Shown in pieces: positions 1 through 9,259 of a DNA stretch of 57,716 nt (positions are counted from its first letter, which is position 1; every line of letters starts with the position of its first letter). A program made the translations under genes and the position numbers. The stretch covers positions 510,867-568,582 of the forward strand of contig BFEA01000723.1 of NCBI GenBank assembly GCA_003427395.1, in the 5' to 3' direction. This DNA is from Chara braunii (taxonomy: Eukaryota; Streptophyta; Charophyceae; Charales; Characeae). The notes beneath the pieces were generated by a model. That model did not search any database and was not told where the DNA came from. It worked only from the letters and a program-made list of their open reading frames with translations.

Positions 1-134
1 TCAGACAGACATGCAGTCCAGCAAGCACGCACACACACAGACTTAGCAGGCGGGGAACTCAGTAGGGCATTCAGTCTATGAGCAAAACTCAGAAATCAGC
101 TGTGTGTTTCAGTCCGTGTTTGGACGGGTTATCA
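1..134 (-). repeat. LTR fragment of the Ty3-C family, cut by the window edge
   Basis: The last bases read in reverse as TGATAACCCGTCC and continue into sequence that matches the start of the Ty3-C LTRs at 31777 and 40077 and the reverse LTR at 16964-18261 (shared 'agtccgtgttt' and 'gcattca...aaaactcagaa' blocks). Only the first 134 bases of the LTR, read on the minus strand, lie in the window, so the rest of the element, if any, is off the left edge. Bases 135-266 hold nothing I recognise. Confidence 0.7.
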
Positions 135-266
135 CAAAATAGTTGTGACCTCGAACCAAAAGTAGAATTGGAACACAAGTTTCACCAAATAAGAACACAC
201 CAAGAGCTCATAATTGACAATGCTGGAATAGTCTCATCATCATCAACGAAGAACCAATGTTGATAT

Positions 267-929
267 TCTATCTGGCGCTCGGCGCCCAGACTACAGATGG
301 CAGATCCTATCTAGCCTACTCTACAATGCTGCCGGATGACGTCAACAGCTTCACCGAAGTACGAGCAGATCTCGGACAATGCCGTCGCCTCAAGCACCAG
401 GTATGTCTCTCGTATCACTCACAACCTCGTTCCCCAACTCACAGATGCCACTTGCAACCAAGGACCACCATGTGCCCCATCCAGCATACAGCAGCGCTTG
501 CGCACAAAGCAGCCAGTGCCCGAATGTCCAATGCGTGGGCAGGCCCTTCCCTATATCGAAGTGGCCTGCTGCTGCATGCTGTGCTGCGGTACTGCGCCCC
601 GGCCCAGAAGCTTCCGGTAGGCCCAGGGAGGCTGAGCCTCCGTCCGAAGGAAACAGGCCCAGGGCCTGAGGCGGTTATCAGCACCCAACTGCCCTTTTTC
701 GGTCCACTTTGTGTATCCGGCCCAGGGCCTGCCTTAGTTACATGCAATGACGTCAGCCTGGGCCCGGGGTGCTTCCAACCAACTGGCGCTGCGCAACTGC
801 CTGGATTTCCCCAGTTGCGTGGTGACCCTGAAATGGCCTGTAGGCCTCGGTCGTGCCTGCCTTCACTTAGGGCGGCCGGCTGTGTGAAAAGTGGGCCCAG
901 AAGGGCATATCGAGGCCCTAAGCCTCACA
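267..929 (-). repeat. Partial LTR of the Ty3-A/D family
   Basis: Blocks such as 'tggcgctcggcgcccagactac', 'gatgacgtcaacagc' and 'cttcacttagggcgg' align in the same order with the minus-strand LTRs at 29303-30306 and 56486-57499. The right end reads in reverse as TGTGAGGCTTAGGG, close to the family start TGCGAGG. The U5 end, with the conserved 'tgcaaggaaaatgag' terminus, is missing on the left. It is a truncated, diverged copy. Several overlapping open frames exist here, but none resembles a protein. Confidence 0.65.
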
Positions 930-1681
930 CAAGTATTTAAGAAAAGAAAAAAAAATAGTTACTTTCCACTAACCACCCCCATACTGACATGGCCCAGCCC
1001 GAAACTCTCAGCTAATTGTCAATGAAGCATCAAGTCTTCAACCTTACCCGTCCCTGAACCCACCCATGCACCTACCTGCCACCACTACCTTCATAAACTT
1101 AAACAACAGCCGCCCATGAATGGTTATGGGTTGGGTCCCAACACCTCGCCGCCACCAAGAATATACCTCAAACCTGCCCCCAAAACACCGACATACCAGC
1201 CATAACTAAGCTCACAACCCATGGGTGCACCACCAACCTACAAATCGCAATCCCCCGAAAACTGAGCAACACCATGTATTCCGAGCTCCCCGACTTCATA
1301 CCCCCCACATATGTTCGCAGCCCATAGGGGCTGTGTTTACCGCCCTTGTCTTTGTCGTTTTGTGCCGTGCACTCAGGTGGTCGCAGGGCACGTACCGGTA
1401 GGCCGGGCGTTCAATGGTAGTTGGGAAGGTGGGACCATTAAGGGAGAGGTGTCAAAGAGGGTGGCGGATCCGTCCGCGACCTTGGCTTGTGGATGGCGCC
1501 CTGAATTTCGACGCAAGGCCACCAGAGACCGGTTGCTTGTGCGGAGGGGTTTCTAAGGGGTTTGTTTGAGGGTTGTGCAAAATTGAGAATGAATCTTTTT
1601 TTGAAAATGGGCAGATGCATTGCCATATTTGTCGTCTCTCTCAGGTAGAAGCGCCACAATATTTGTCTTCTCTTGCGCAAG
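930..1681. other. Non-coding stretch, nothing recognised
   Basis: An A-rich run at about 940-957 is followed by C-rich sequence with many 'ccacc/caacc' triplets. Short open frames on both strands show no domain or repeat similarity to the rest of the window. It ends at the left boundary of Ty3-A; I see no matching target-site duplication across that element (left flank gcaag, right flank aagtg). Confidence 0.5.
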
Positions 1682-2675
1682 TGCGAGGATCTGGTTCCTC
1701 GGCAGGCCTAAGGGGCCCTGATACAGATGTGCCCGCCCTAAGTGAAGGTGGGCCTAACAAATCACGAGAGGCCCATTGCTGTCAATTTCGTATATGGGGT
1801 CCAGGCAGTTGTGTCACGCCAGTTGGTTGAGGGAACACAGGCCCGAGCAGCAAAGACTTTCTTTGGCCTTCCAGGCTTTTCTAAAATGCAGGCCCAGGGC
1901 AGGAATTGCAGCAACATACACATACAGTTGGAGAGCCTAACTGAACGAGGCCCAGCTGCTGCAGCAAAGGCACAGCCTCCTGGGGTCTACCGGAAGCTTC
2001 TGGGCACAGGCCCAGCCCCGCCAGGTTGCGGAGGCAGGCAGACTCGTCCATATAGGAAAGGGCTCGCTGCCTGGAGCCGCATTCAGGCACTTGCCAGTTT
2101 GTGCGGCAGCGCTGCTGGAGCATAGGCTCGCGTGTTGCTGTGCGCTAAGGGCAAGGTGCGGTGCGCGTGCGGTCGTGCGAGAAGAAGGGCGCTGCTGAGG
2201 GCAGCGCCATAGCCCAGCCTCCATAGCTGGCTGGGGCTTGGACTACACTGTGGCTCAGGGGTGGTCTTCGGGTGTACAGAGGGAAGACGTGGGTGAAAGT
2301 CGAGGGAGAGAGAGAAGGATGATGATGATGATGTGAGGGCACATACCTGGTATTGGCGATGGTCTGCATTGGTCGACATCTTCAAGTACTTTGTTGGCTG
2401 CTGACGTCAACAGTTGCATTGTCAATTAGTAGGCAGATAGTAGCTGTGTAGGGAGTAGTCTGGGCGCCGAGTGCCAAGTAGGGAGAAGGGCCTGGACACT
2501 TATGTTGGTGGTGGCGAGAGCAAGCTCTCATTGACATTCGGTTTTCAGTGCTACGATTCTCCATTGCTGTTATATTGGTGCAATGCTGCTTTCTGGACAC
2601 TGTGATACTTTCTGGCTTTCAATTTGATTGTGCAATCTGGATAATGCCATCTCGCTATTGCTCATTTTCCTTGCA
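1682..2675 (+). repeat. 5' LTR of Ty3-A
   Basis: 994 bp, TG...CA. It matches 9260-10649 almost throughout, including 'ctaccggaagcttctgggcacaggccc' and 'ctgctgacgtcaacagttgcattg', except that the 3' copy has an extra 0.4 kb insertion. It should hold the promoter (U3). A weak TATA-like 'catatagg' lies near 2050, but I would not call it firmly. Confidence 0.9.
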
Positions 2676-2678
2676 ATT

Positions 2679-2690
2679 TGGTATCAGAGC
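2679..2690 (+). other. Primer-binding site (initiator tRNA-Met type) of Ty3-A
   Basis: TGGTATCAGAGC lies three bases after the LTR end and is the standard plant LTR-retrotransposon PBS, complementary to the 3' end of initiator tRNA-Met. The following 'tggttcgaac' extends the resemblance. Confidence 0.9.
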
Positions 2691-4032
2691 TGGTTCGAAC
2701 TGCGCTTGACTGGTTCTTCGCATTAGCTGTTCGGTGCTTCTCCTGAGGTGTGGGGCAGTGATAAGGCTTGGGCGTTGAACGATAGGCAGCCCTGGGTCAT
2801 GTGGGCGCGCCAGGAAGGCTATGCGGTGACATAAGGGGTGTACGCTGGATGATGAGAGCTCGCTGATGTGGCATTTAAGCCGAGGTGGAACTGCATTTCG
2901 CTATTTGTTGTGCCGAGGCAGAAACCGGTCATCATAAATGCACATCAGGTTGCCGGTGAGAAATCTGTGGTTGGGGGCAGCATTATGAGGTATGTTGCTC
3001 TCTTCCTTATCTACCCTCTTCATTACTTCTTACCGTGAGGAAGTGAGTTCTGTCTTGAGAGTCCTCTAATTGTGAGGTGTCGCAAGCGCTCAACCTTGAG
3101 AGTCAACATTCTTCCTGGCAGCAAGCTGGTGGGAGACGGGCGACGGCTCTGAAGGGCCCTGGGCGAAGCACTCGGGTCATGGTCACCATGCCAACCCGCT
3201 GGGACTAGTACACGCATGCTTTGCCGCAAGTCCTTGGTTCTTCTGCGGCGCAATAGAGGTCATGTTGGGCATGCCAGCCCTTTGAGAGACGCTCACCAGA
3301 CCGCCTATACATATTTCTGGCGGGTTCCGGATTTGAACCCTGGTTGTGATCGTCGTCTTGACTGCGATGTTAAATAATTCTTGAGGACCTTAGGGGTTGT
3401 CCTTAAACTGCCTCTTGATCAGCCAGATCAAACCGGAAGTAAGGCTCGTTGCATGTGAGGGTGAACAATGTGCAGGGGCTGGCAGGCTTAGCATAGACTT
3501 GGGCCACAGGGGTGGGCCAGATTGCACACCTTCAGACATGCCGCTCAACCAGATGCTCAGGGCGTCGACACAAAGTGACAAGTCAAGAAGGATACAGGGA
3601 GAGGGGGCATTCCGGTAACTGTTCGCTGTGTAATTATTAGATAAACTACCATCCTTCATACATCTCCACAGGTTAACTGTTTTTATTTTTTGATTATTCA
3701 GTTGTATTGACTTGTTGACAACTGACAGACATTTGCAGATAGGAACAGTGTGAGGCATGTCTGAAGCTTTGATGTGAGGCACAAGCTCCACAGGTTAACT
3801 GTTTTTATTTTTGATTATTCAGTTTATCTTCCGTGCTGCATGGCATTCTGTGTTAGAGTAATCTAAAAATAGAAACAGTGTTATTTGTAGGATCTGACAC
3901 TAGTTGTTGTTTACCACTTGACTACTTCTCTCCAGGTTGACCGAAACTAGTAGAATATCATACTCGGTTGGGTGTCATGTTGAGGTAGGATTCAGTCTGG
4001 TTTCTAGTTTAGACCACACACCACTGTAACTC
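2691..4032 (+). other. Untranslated leader of Ty3-A with a 39-40 bp direct repeat
   Basis: No protein-like frame. Parts at 2920-3110 and 3290-3420 match the Ty3-D leader read in reverse (around 56240-56050 and 55880-55740), so the leader is conserved in the family. A direct repeat starting 'ctccacaggttaactg' occurs at 3664-3703 and 3786-3824, differing by one T. It has no obvious counterpart in Ty3-D, which suggests a local duplication in this copy. Confidence 0.7.
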
Positions 4033-5924
4033 ATGAGTGATGCAAGCAGTAGTGAGGAGGAGGAACGAGTAGTGGTACCAGTAAGAGCTACCCGTAGAAC
4101 TGCTCTCGGCCGACCGATCACTTTCTCGGAGTAAGGTCCAAGAGAGGAAAGGAGGCTGCGGCGGGAAGCCAAGGAGAGGGCGGCATTAAGAAGGGTTAGG
4201 TCAGCAGCAACTAGCTTAGAGGCCACAATGGGTACCTCCTCTATGGTGTCGCAGGCCTTGTCCCAGGTATCTCACAGGGTACAGTTAGTCAGTTTGCGGG
4301 TTCGCAAGTCAGCCAGCAAACTCCTCTCACACTTTAGGATTATGAGATCCTCCAAGCAGAAGAACTTCATGATGAGCTGCAACGGCAACTGAGAGAGGCA
4401 GCAGAGAGGAGACAAAAAGCGATATTGAGAAAAGCTAGACTAGGGAGCAGGAGGTAGGAGCTAAGTAGATTAGAGGCACTAGACGTGTCGACACTTGATC
4501 CTGTGTTGCAAGCGCTGCGTAGTTCGCTCCTTTGCGTGGCAGAAACGCAGGTTGTGCAGCAGGAAGTGCTCGCTGAACTAGTGGCTGACCAGAACAGGAT
4601 TCTGGCTGCACTGCAGAATCCTCGTCCAATGATGAGTCAGTACGTTGTAGCTCCTCCTTCGGTTGCAGGTCCCTCAGTGACGCCGTCACCGGTAGGGACC
4701 TCCTTTTCTCCTATGTTTGGCATGCCCCCTCCAGGTGGTTTAGTAGCAGTTAGTGGTCCGGTCCTTAGAACTTCTTTTGTACCATCAACGACGGTGGCAA
4801 CTACAGTCCCATCATCAGGGCAGGCTCATGTTAGCATGCAGCAACCTGTCGCAGTGGCTATGCAGCCACTGCAACAGTCTCCTGGGCCAATCCAACCTAT
4901 GCAGTGGATGCCCAAGATTCCTTTGTTGAGTCCTAAACTTTTTTCTGGCGACAAGAAAAAGGAAGAGGACGTGGACACCTGGGTGAGGATTGTGCCCACT
5001 TGTGTAAGGCACAAGCTCACAAGGCCAAAGCAGAAAGTTATAGTTGCTGCTTCCTTTTTAGAAGGATCTGCAACTCGATGGCTGAATGGCTTAGTGCAGC
5101 AGCAAGGTTGCGGTCAAAACTTTGATGCTTGGCCCCAGACCCAGACATTAGAGAACTTTGTACAGACTGTGTACAATAGGTGGCATGACCCGCAAGGGGC
5201 TCAAAAGGCCACTGACGCGATAAACAGTCTCTGTTCCAAATGGTACAGGATTGTGCGTGAAGTCACAGACGTCGTAGAACGTCTAATTGTAGTACCTGGT
5301 GTGAGCTATGATCTGCAGGTACTCCTCACATATTATTTGAGATGTCTGCCAACATATGTCAAAAATAAGTTGGTAGATGAGGCCAACATCGACGTACGCA
5401 ACTTCGCTTCTTTCAGCAAGAAAGCCTTAGACATAGAGGCTAAGCTGGGGTCCGCTCATCAGGGTCAAGGAGATGGTAGGAAGAAGAAACTTCCCCAAGA
5501 CTGGAGAAAGAAGGGCAATCTCATGTTCGTCGACCATGATGGTCAGGCGACAGAGATTGATGACGCCCTTGAATATGGGGAAGACACAAAGCAGGATGGG
5601 GCTAATGAGACTTCGGATGGGGGAGTCGTAGCACCCATCAAGGAAAAAACTTAGGGGACCGGGAAGCAGAAGGTAGGCCGGTCCAAGGGTCAGGGCGACC
5701 AAGGAACACCCACGTGGGTGAAACTTGGTTTAGACTATGAGGTGTGGAGGGACCGAGTTGCTAGGGGTATTTGTCTGAACTGTGGCAACTATGGCCACAT
5801 GTCTAGGACTTGTCGAGGCAAGAAGGTCACCACAAAGGTAGCTTCTCCAGTAGTGGTGGGCTTATCTTCGAACCTAGGTAGTGCTTCTGCGAGCACTTCG
5901 CAGGGAAACACCTTGGGCCAATAG
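4033..5924 (+). pseudogene. gag: gag of Ty3-A (capsid and CCHC nucleocapsid), broken
   Basis: Gag forms the virus-like particle and packages element RNA. An ATG at 4033 opens an acidic N-terminus (MSDASSSEEEER) that stops at TAA near 4132; an Arg/Glu-rich coiled-coil-like stretch follows. The longest open piece, 4485-5654 (389 codons), has a Pro/Gln-rich region and then the retrotransposon gag domain (from about 'LLSPKLFSGDKKKEED' to 'FASFSKKALDIEAKL'). A TAG at 5652 interrupts the tail; the same frame reopens at 5718-5924 with the zinc knuckle CLNCGNYGHMSRTC (CX2CX4HX4C, intact). The Ty3-D gag aligns along its whole length, which shows that the start and the stops here are decay. The frame ends at 5922-5924, just after a GGGAAAC heptamer. 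Confidence 0.88.
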
Positions 5925-5941
5925 GAGTGTTAGCCACTCTT
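5903..5941 (+). promoter_or_regulatory. Candidate -1 frameshift signal between gag and pol of Ty3-A
   Basis: GGGAAAC at 5903-5909 is read in the gag frame as (CA)G GGA AAC, the X XXY YYZ phase needed for -1 slippage. The gag stop is at 5922-5924. A -1 shift enters the frame that carries protease and reverse transcriptase. Thirteen bases downstream, AGGAGTG (5923-5929) can pair with CACTCTT (5935-5941), one G-U pair, five-base loop. The stem sequence is also kept in Ty3-D, where the heptamer itself is lost. Function is inferred. Confidence 0.5.
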
Positions 5942-6529
5942 ACTCATGTTGAAGTGGTAACATTGCCTTCACCACTTCAGGCGTTGGCCAAGGCTAGTGA
6001 CCCAGGCATCGCCCCGTAGTCACATTCAGACTCACAGATGCTTTGTTTGAGAGATGTGTCTGAGTCCCTAGAAGAGTTACATACTGAGTGGTCAGGAAAG
6101 GACCCCTGAGACTCTTGGGCGATGATTAGCAAAGGTCCTAGGGGAAAGAATTCCGTGGTAGAGGTTGATGTAGGTGGCTGTAAAGTGGGCGCCTTCGTAG
6201 ACATCGGCTCTGCACGGAATTTCATCAGTCGTGCTCGTGTGGATAGACTGCGCTTAGGGGACCAAGTGCAACGGCTTAGCAGATCTGTAGCGTCTACGCT
6301 AGCCAACAAGCACAGTATGATTGTCCAAGACTATGTCAAGGACGTAGTCTGCACCTTCTCCTATGGAGGAGGGGAACTGAAACATAAAATTTCGTTCCTT
6401 GTCAGCGACGAACTGCCATTCGATATGCTGCTAGGTATGTACTACCTCGAGGTTGCTCAACCTCAATTCGATTGGGATAGGAAGGTGATGATCCACAAGT
6501 CGCCCAATGGTAGAATCGTTAGACCGTAG
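5925..6529 (+). pseudogene. pol: Ty3-A protease region of pol
   Basis: Aspartic protease cleaves the Gag-Pol polyprotein. The continuous open piece is 6122-6529. The active-site region reads VDIGSARNFIS (codons at 6200-6211 give D-I-G-S), where retropepsins normally have D-S/T-G. A second hallmark, LPFDMLLGMYYLEV, lies near the end. Upstream in the same frame, between the frameshift site and 6122, TAG (in 'atcgccccgtag') and TGA (in 'gacccctgag') occur. The frame is -1 relative to gag. It matches the Ty3-D protease (45020-45430, reverse), which also has D-I-G-S, so the change is older than the split of these two copies. Confidence 0.82.
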
Positions 6530-6724
6530 AAGTTTAAAGCTAGCATGCTAGTGGAAAACTACGGGTGCATGTGTGCTTTTTTTTTTTTTAACTACTAAAA
6601 ACAAAATCGCGAGGAAGGCATGTACTTAGTCTTTGTCTCTGAGAAAGGGGAGGCCGTAAAATCACCCCTAGAGATAGAAGCAGTCGTTGCTCAGTATCCA
6701 GACCTTTTTTAGGAGCCCAGTGGT

Positions 6725-7750
6725 GTGGTAGAAAGGGAGGTTGTCCATTTGATAGAAGTCGTCCCTGATAGCAAAGTACCTAGAGGACGGATCTATAGGA
6801 TGTCTCTTGCGAAGTTGGATGAGCTCCGCCGCCAGCTCAAAGAGCTCAGAAAGAAGGGATGGATTCGGTCTAGTACCTCCTCGTATGGTGCACCAGTTGT
6901 ATTTGTTCCTAAAAAGGGAGGTACACTAAGGATGTGCATTGACTATATGGGCCTCGATGCCATCACCGTTAAGAACGCGGAGCCCCTACCCCGCATCGAC
7001 AACCTCTTGGATAGAGTGCAAGGATGTCGGTACTTCACAAAAATAGATCTGAAGTCCAGATACCATCAAATTGCAATTAGACCTGAGGATCAGCACAAAA
7101 CTGCATTTCAGACCAGGTACAGTTTGTACGTGTTTGTGGTGATGCCCTTTGGTCTATGCAATGCACCTGGGACATTCCAGCACGCAATGAATCAGATCTT
7201 TCATGAGTACTTAGACAAGTTTATCGTCGTGTACCTCGACGATATTCTTATCTTTAGTAAGACTGTAGAGGAGCACGTTGAGCACGTGAAAACAGTGCTA
7301 GGTCTCCTAAGACATCACCAACACAAGGTCAACTTGGAGAAATGCGAGTTCGGTTACACCAAGATCTTGTACCTAGGTCATGAGATTTCCGCGGATGGAT
7401 TGAGGCCGGATGATGCTGAAGTGGCCAACATACGTGACTGGCCCAGACCTCAGTCTGTGACTAAGGCAAGGTCATTCTTGGGGATGAAAGGCTATTACAA
7501 ACCGTTTGTGACAAACTATAGTACTATAGCCACCCCTCTAACCGACCTTACACGCCTTGACACCCCTTGGGGGTGGACTGAAGAGTGTGAAGCAGCCTTC
7601 AAACAATTGAAGTATGCTTTGACACATTGTGAAGTTCTCAAGCTTCCAGTCCCTGAGCAGCCTTTCATAGTGACAACTGACGCCAACCAATATGGCAGTC
7701 CTAGCGCAAAAGGAGGGGAAGAAGTTGAGGTCGATCGAGTATATGAGTAA
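6725..7750 (+). pseudogene. pol: Ty3-A reverse transcriptase
   Basis: RT copies element RNA into DNA. It is in the same frame as the protease. Hallmarks in order: VPKKGGTLRMCIDY (D of motif A region), FTKIDLKSRYHQI, TAFQTRY, MPFGLCNAPGTFQ and the catalytic YLDDILIFS (codons from 7232), then YLGHEI and the connection region FLGMKGYYKPFV. YLDD is intact. A stop (TAG at about 6711) precedes this piece. The frame closes at 7750 within the RNase H start (VTTDANQYG), where a frameshift near 7690 moves the protein into another frame. It is inactive as it stands only because it is cut off from its neighbours. Confidence 0.92.
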
Positions 7751-8036
7751 GAAGATGCCATCTCAGAAACTGGTCAGGTCCACATATGAGTGTGAGCTCT
7801 ATGCCCTTTACCGAGTGTTGGTCAATGGCTTGTTGTTTCTTGAAAAGGCTAGGAATAAAAGACTGTGTGTCCCAGATAAAGAGTCTTTGCGTAGTTTGTT
7901 TTTAGATGAATGGCATGATGCAACGGACCACTTTGGCTATAAAAAGACATCAGCTAACTTAGAGCAGGGATTCTGGTGGCCCACTATGATGCAAGATGCA
8001 AAGAGATACGTTGAAACGTGCCAGATTTGCCAATGA
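7692..8036 (+). pseudogene. pol: Ty3-A truncated RNase H joined to integrase zinc-binding domain
   Basis: The frame starts with the RNase H segment 'AVLAQKEG...EYMSKKMPSQKLVRSTYECELYAL', equivalent to the Ty3-B segment around 24185-24310. It then jumps directly to 'VLVNGLLFLEKARNKRLCVPDKES', which in other copies lies after the end of RNase H. About 130 codons of RNase H and tether sequence are therefore missing, so two of the catalytic acids are lost. The integrase HHCC domain follows (WHDATDHFGYKK...CQICQ). A TGA at 8034-8036, probably from CGA, ends the piece. Confidence 0.8.
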
Positions 8037-8043
8037 GACATAC

Positions 8044-8785
8044 TTGGGACTCAGGCTCCACTTGGGCTTATCAAGCCCTTGCTGATTCCATAAGGTTCTG
8101 ATCAAAGTGTGTCCATGGACTATATATACTCTTGTGACCAGCAGAAATGGAAAAAGGCACATCTTCGTTATAGTAGATCGTTTTTCCAAGTATGGAAGAC
8201 TAATCACGATGCCAAAGACTGCTAAAATTCACTATGTCATCATGTTGTTTATGGGTAACTAGGTACGGGACTTTGGTTTACCCAAGTTCATCGTCAACGA
8301 CAGGGATGTTTGCTTTACAAGCGAACTGTGGCAAAACACAACCCAAAAGATGGGTATCAGACTATATGACATCGGGGAATTACCCTGAGTCAAACGGGCA
8401 GGCGAAGCAGATAAACCGAGTAGTGCAGCACCTATTAAGGCATTACATCAAGCCAAGTCAGGATGATTGGGACGAGAAACTGCCTCTCGTCGCCAGCCTG
8501 TACAACAACGTTGTGCGCAACACTAATGGCATGACTCCCAACCAACTGCATCTTAGGTGGAAGCCTCGAACCGCCTTAGATTTCCTACTATTAGAAACTC
8601 AGCCATCTGCACCACCCGACAACATAGAGTTCGCTGTAAAATATGAACAGATGCTGCGACAGGCTGTAAAGCACATCAAGAAAGCTCAAGATGCCATGGT
8701 GGCATTTGAGAACAAGCACAAACGACCATCTTTGTTTCAGGTAGGAGAACGGGTTTGGGTTAAATCATCTGAACTGGGGCAGTAA
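8044..8785 (+). pseudogene. pol: Ty3-A integrase core, frameshifted
   Basis: Integrase inserts the DNA copy. The core is split between frames: first Asp around 'SMDY' (8110), second Asp in 'NDRDVCFTSELW' (8295-8330), and Glu region 'PESNGQAKQINRVVQHLL' from about 8385. The last piece, 8234-8785, ends with the post-core region (YNNVVRNTNGMTPNQLHLRWKP) and the C-terminal 'FQVGERVWVKSSEL' motif. Stops and at least two frameshifts occur between 8036 and 8380. Confidence 0.82.
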
Positions 8786-9240
8786 TTGGGAATCTCTAGA
8801 AAATTAATGCCACAGTATTTCGGTCCTTGGGAGGTCCTAGAAGATAGAGGGGGATGAGATAGACGGACCTTCCTGTGCGATTCGCATCCCACCTCACCTA
8901 CGCATACACCAGTCTTTCACGCTTCAAAATTGACACCTTTCACAAAGACTACACAATTTCCCTCCAGACAATCAATGATGCCCCCAACCATGGATGGTGA
9001 AGTCGCCGACGGAATCGTGGAGCATCGAATGATGCCAGTGCCTAAACCTCCCGGCAAAGGTCGTCCTCCTAAGCGAAGGATGCAATATCGTGTCAGATTC
9101 TGACACCATCTTGATCCCAGTGAAGATCAATGGTTCACTAGAGAAGAACTCTAGCGAACAACACCTCAAGTGATTGCAGGCTATGAAAAAGAACTCAAGG
9201 GGAAGATACCTGCAGATTAGAAGATTCTCAGGGGGCTATC
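8786..9240 (+). pseudogene. pol: Ty3-A integrase C-terminus and chromodomain remnant
   Basis: After a stop at about 8783 the reading continues as LGISRKLMPQYFGPWEVL, the GPY/F-like module. Frames then change, and 8990-9190 gives a chromodomain-like tail (IVEHRMMPVPKPPGKGRPPKR, YRVRF, DPSEDQWFTREEL, VIAGYEKE). A chromodomain after integrase defines chromoviruses and is thought to direct insertion to modified chromatin. The same tail is seen in Ty3-D (30369-30593, reverse) and Ty3-B. Stops interrupt it here. Confidence 0.75.
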
Positions 9241-9245
9241 GAAGT

Positions 9246-9259
9246 AAAGGAGGAGGGAA
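9246..9259 (+). other. Polypurine tract of Ty3-A
   Basis: AAAGGAGGAGGGAA directly abuts the TG of the 3' LTR at 9260. It is the plus-strand primer site. The matching tract in Ty3-D is AAAAGAGGAGGGAG (30307-30320, reverse). Confidence 0.88.

Noticed and set aside
3320-3350. tRNA-like T-arm (gggttccggatttgaaccctgg)
   Set aside because: No acceptor, D-arm or anticodon arm around it, and the matching Ty3-D leader does not keep it.
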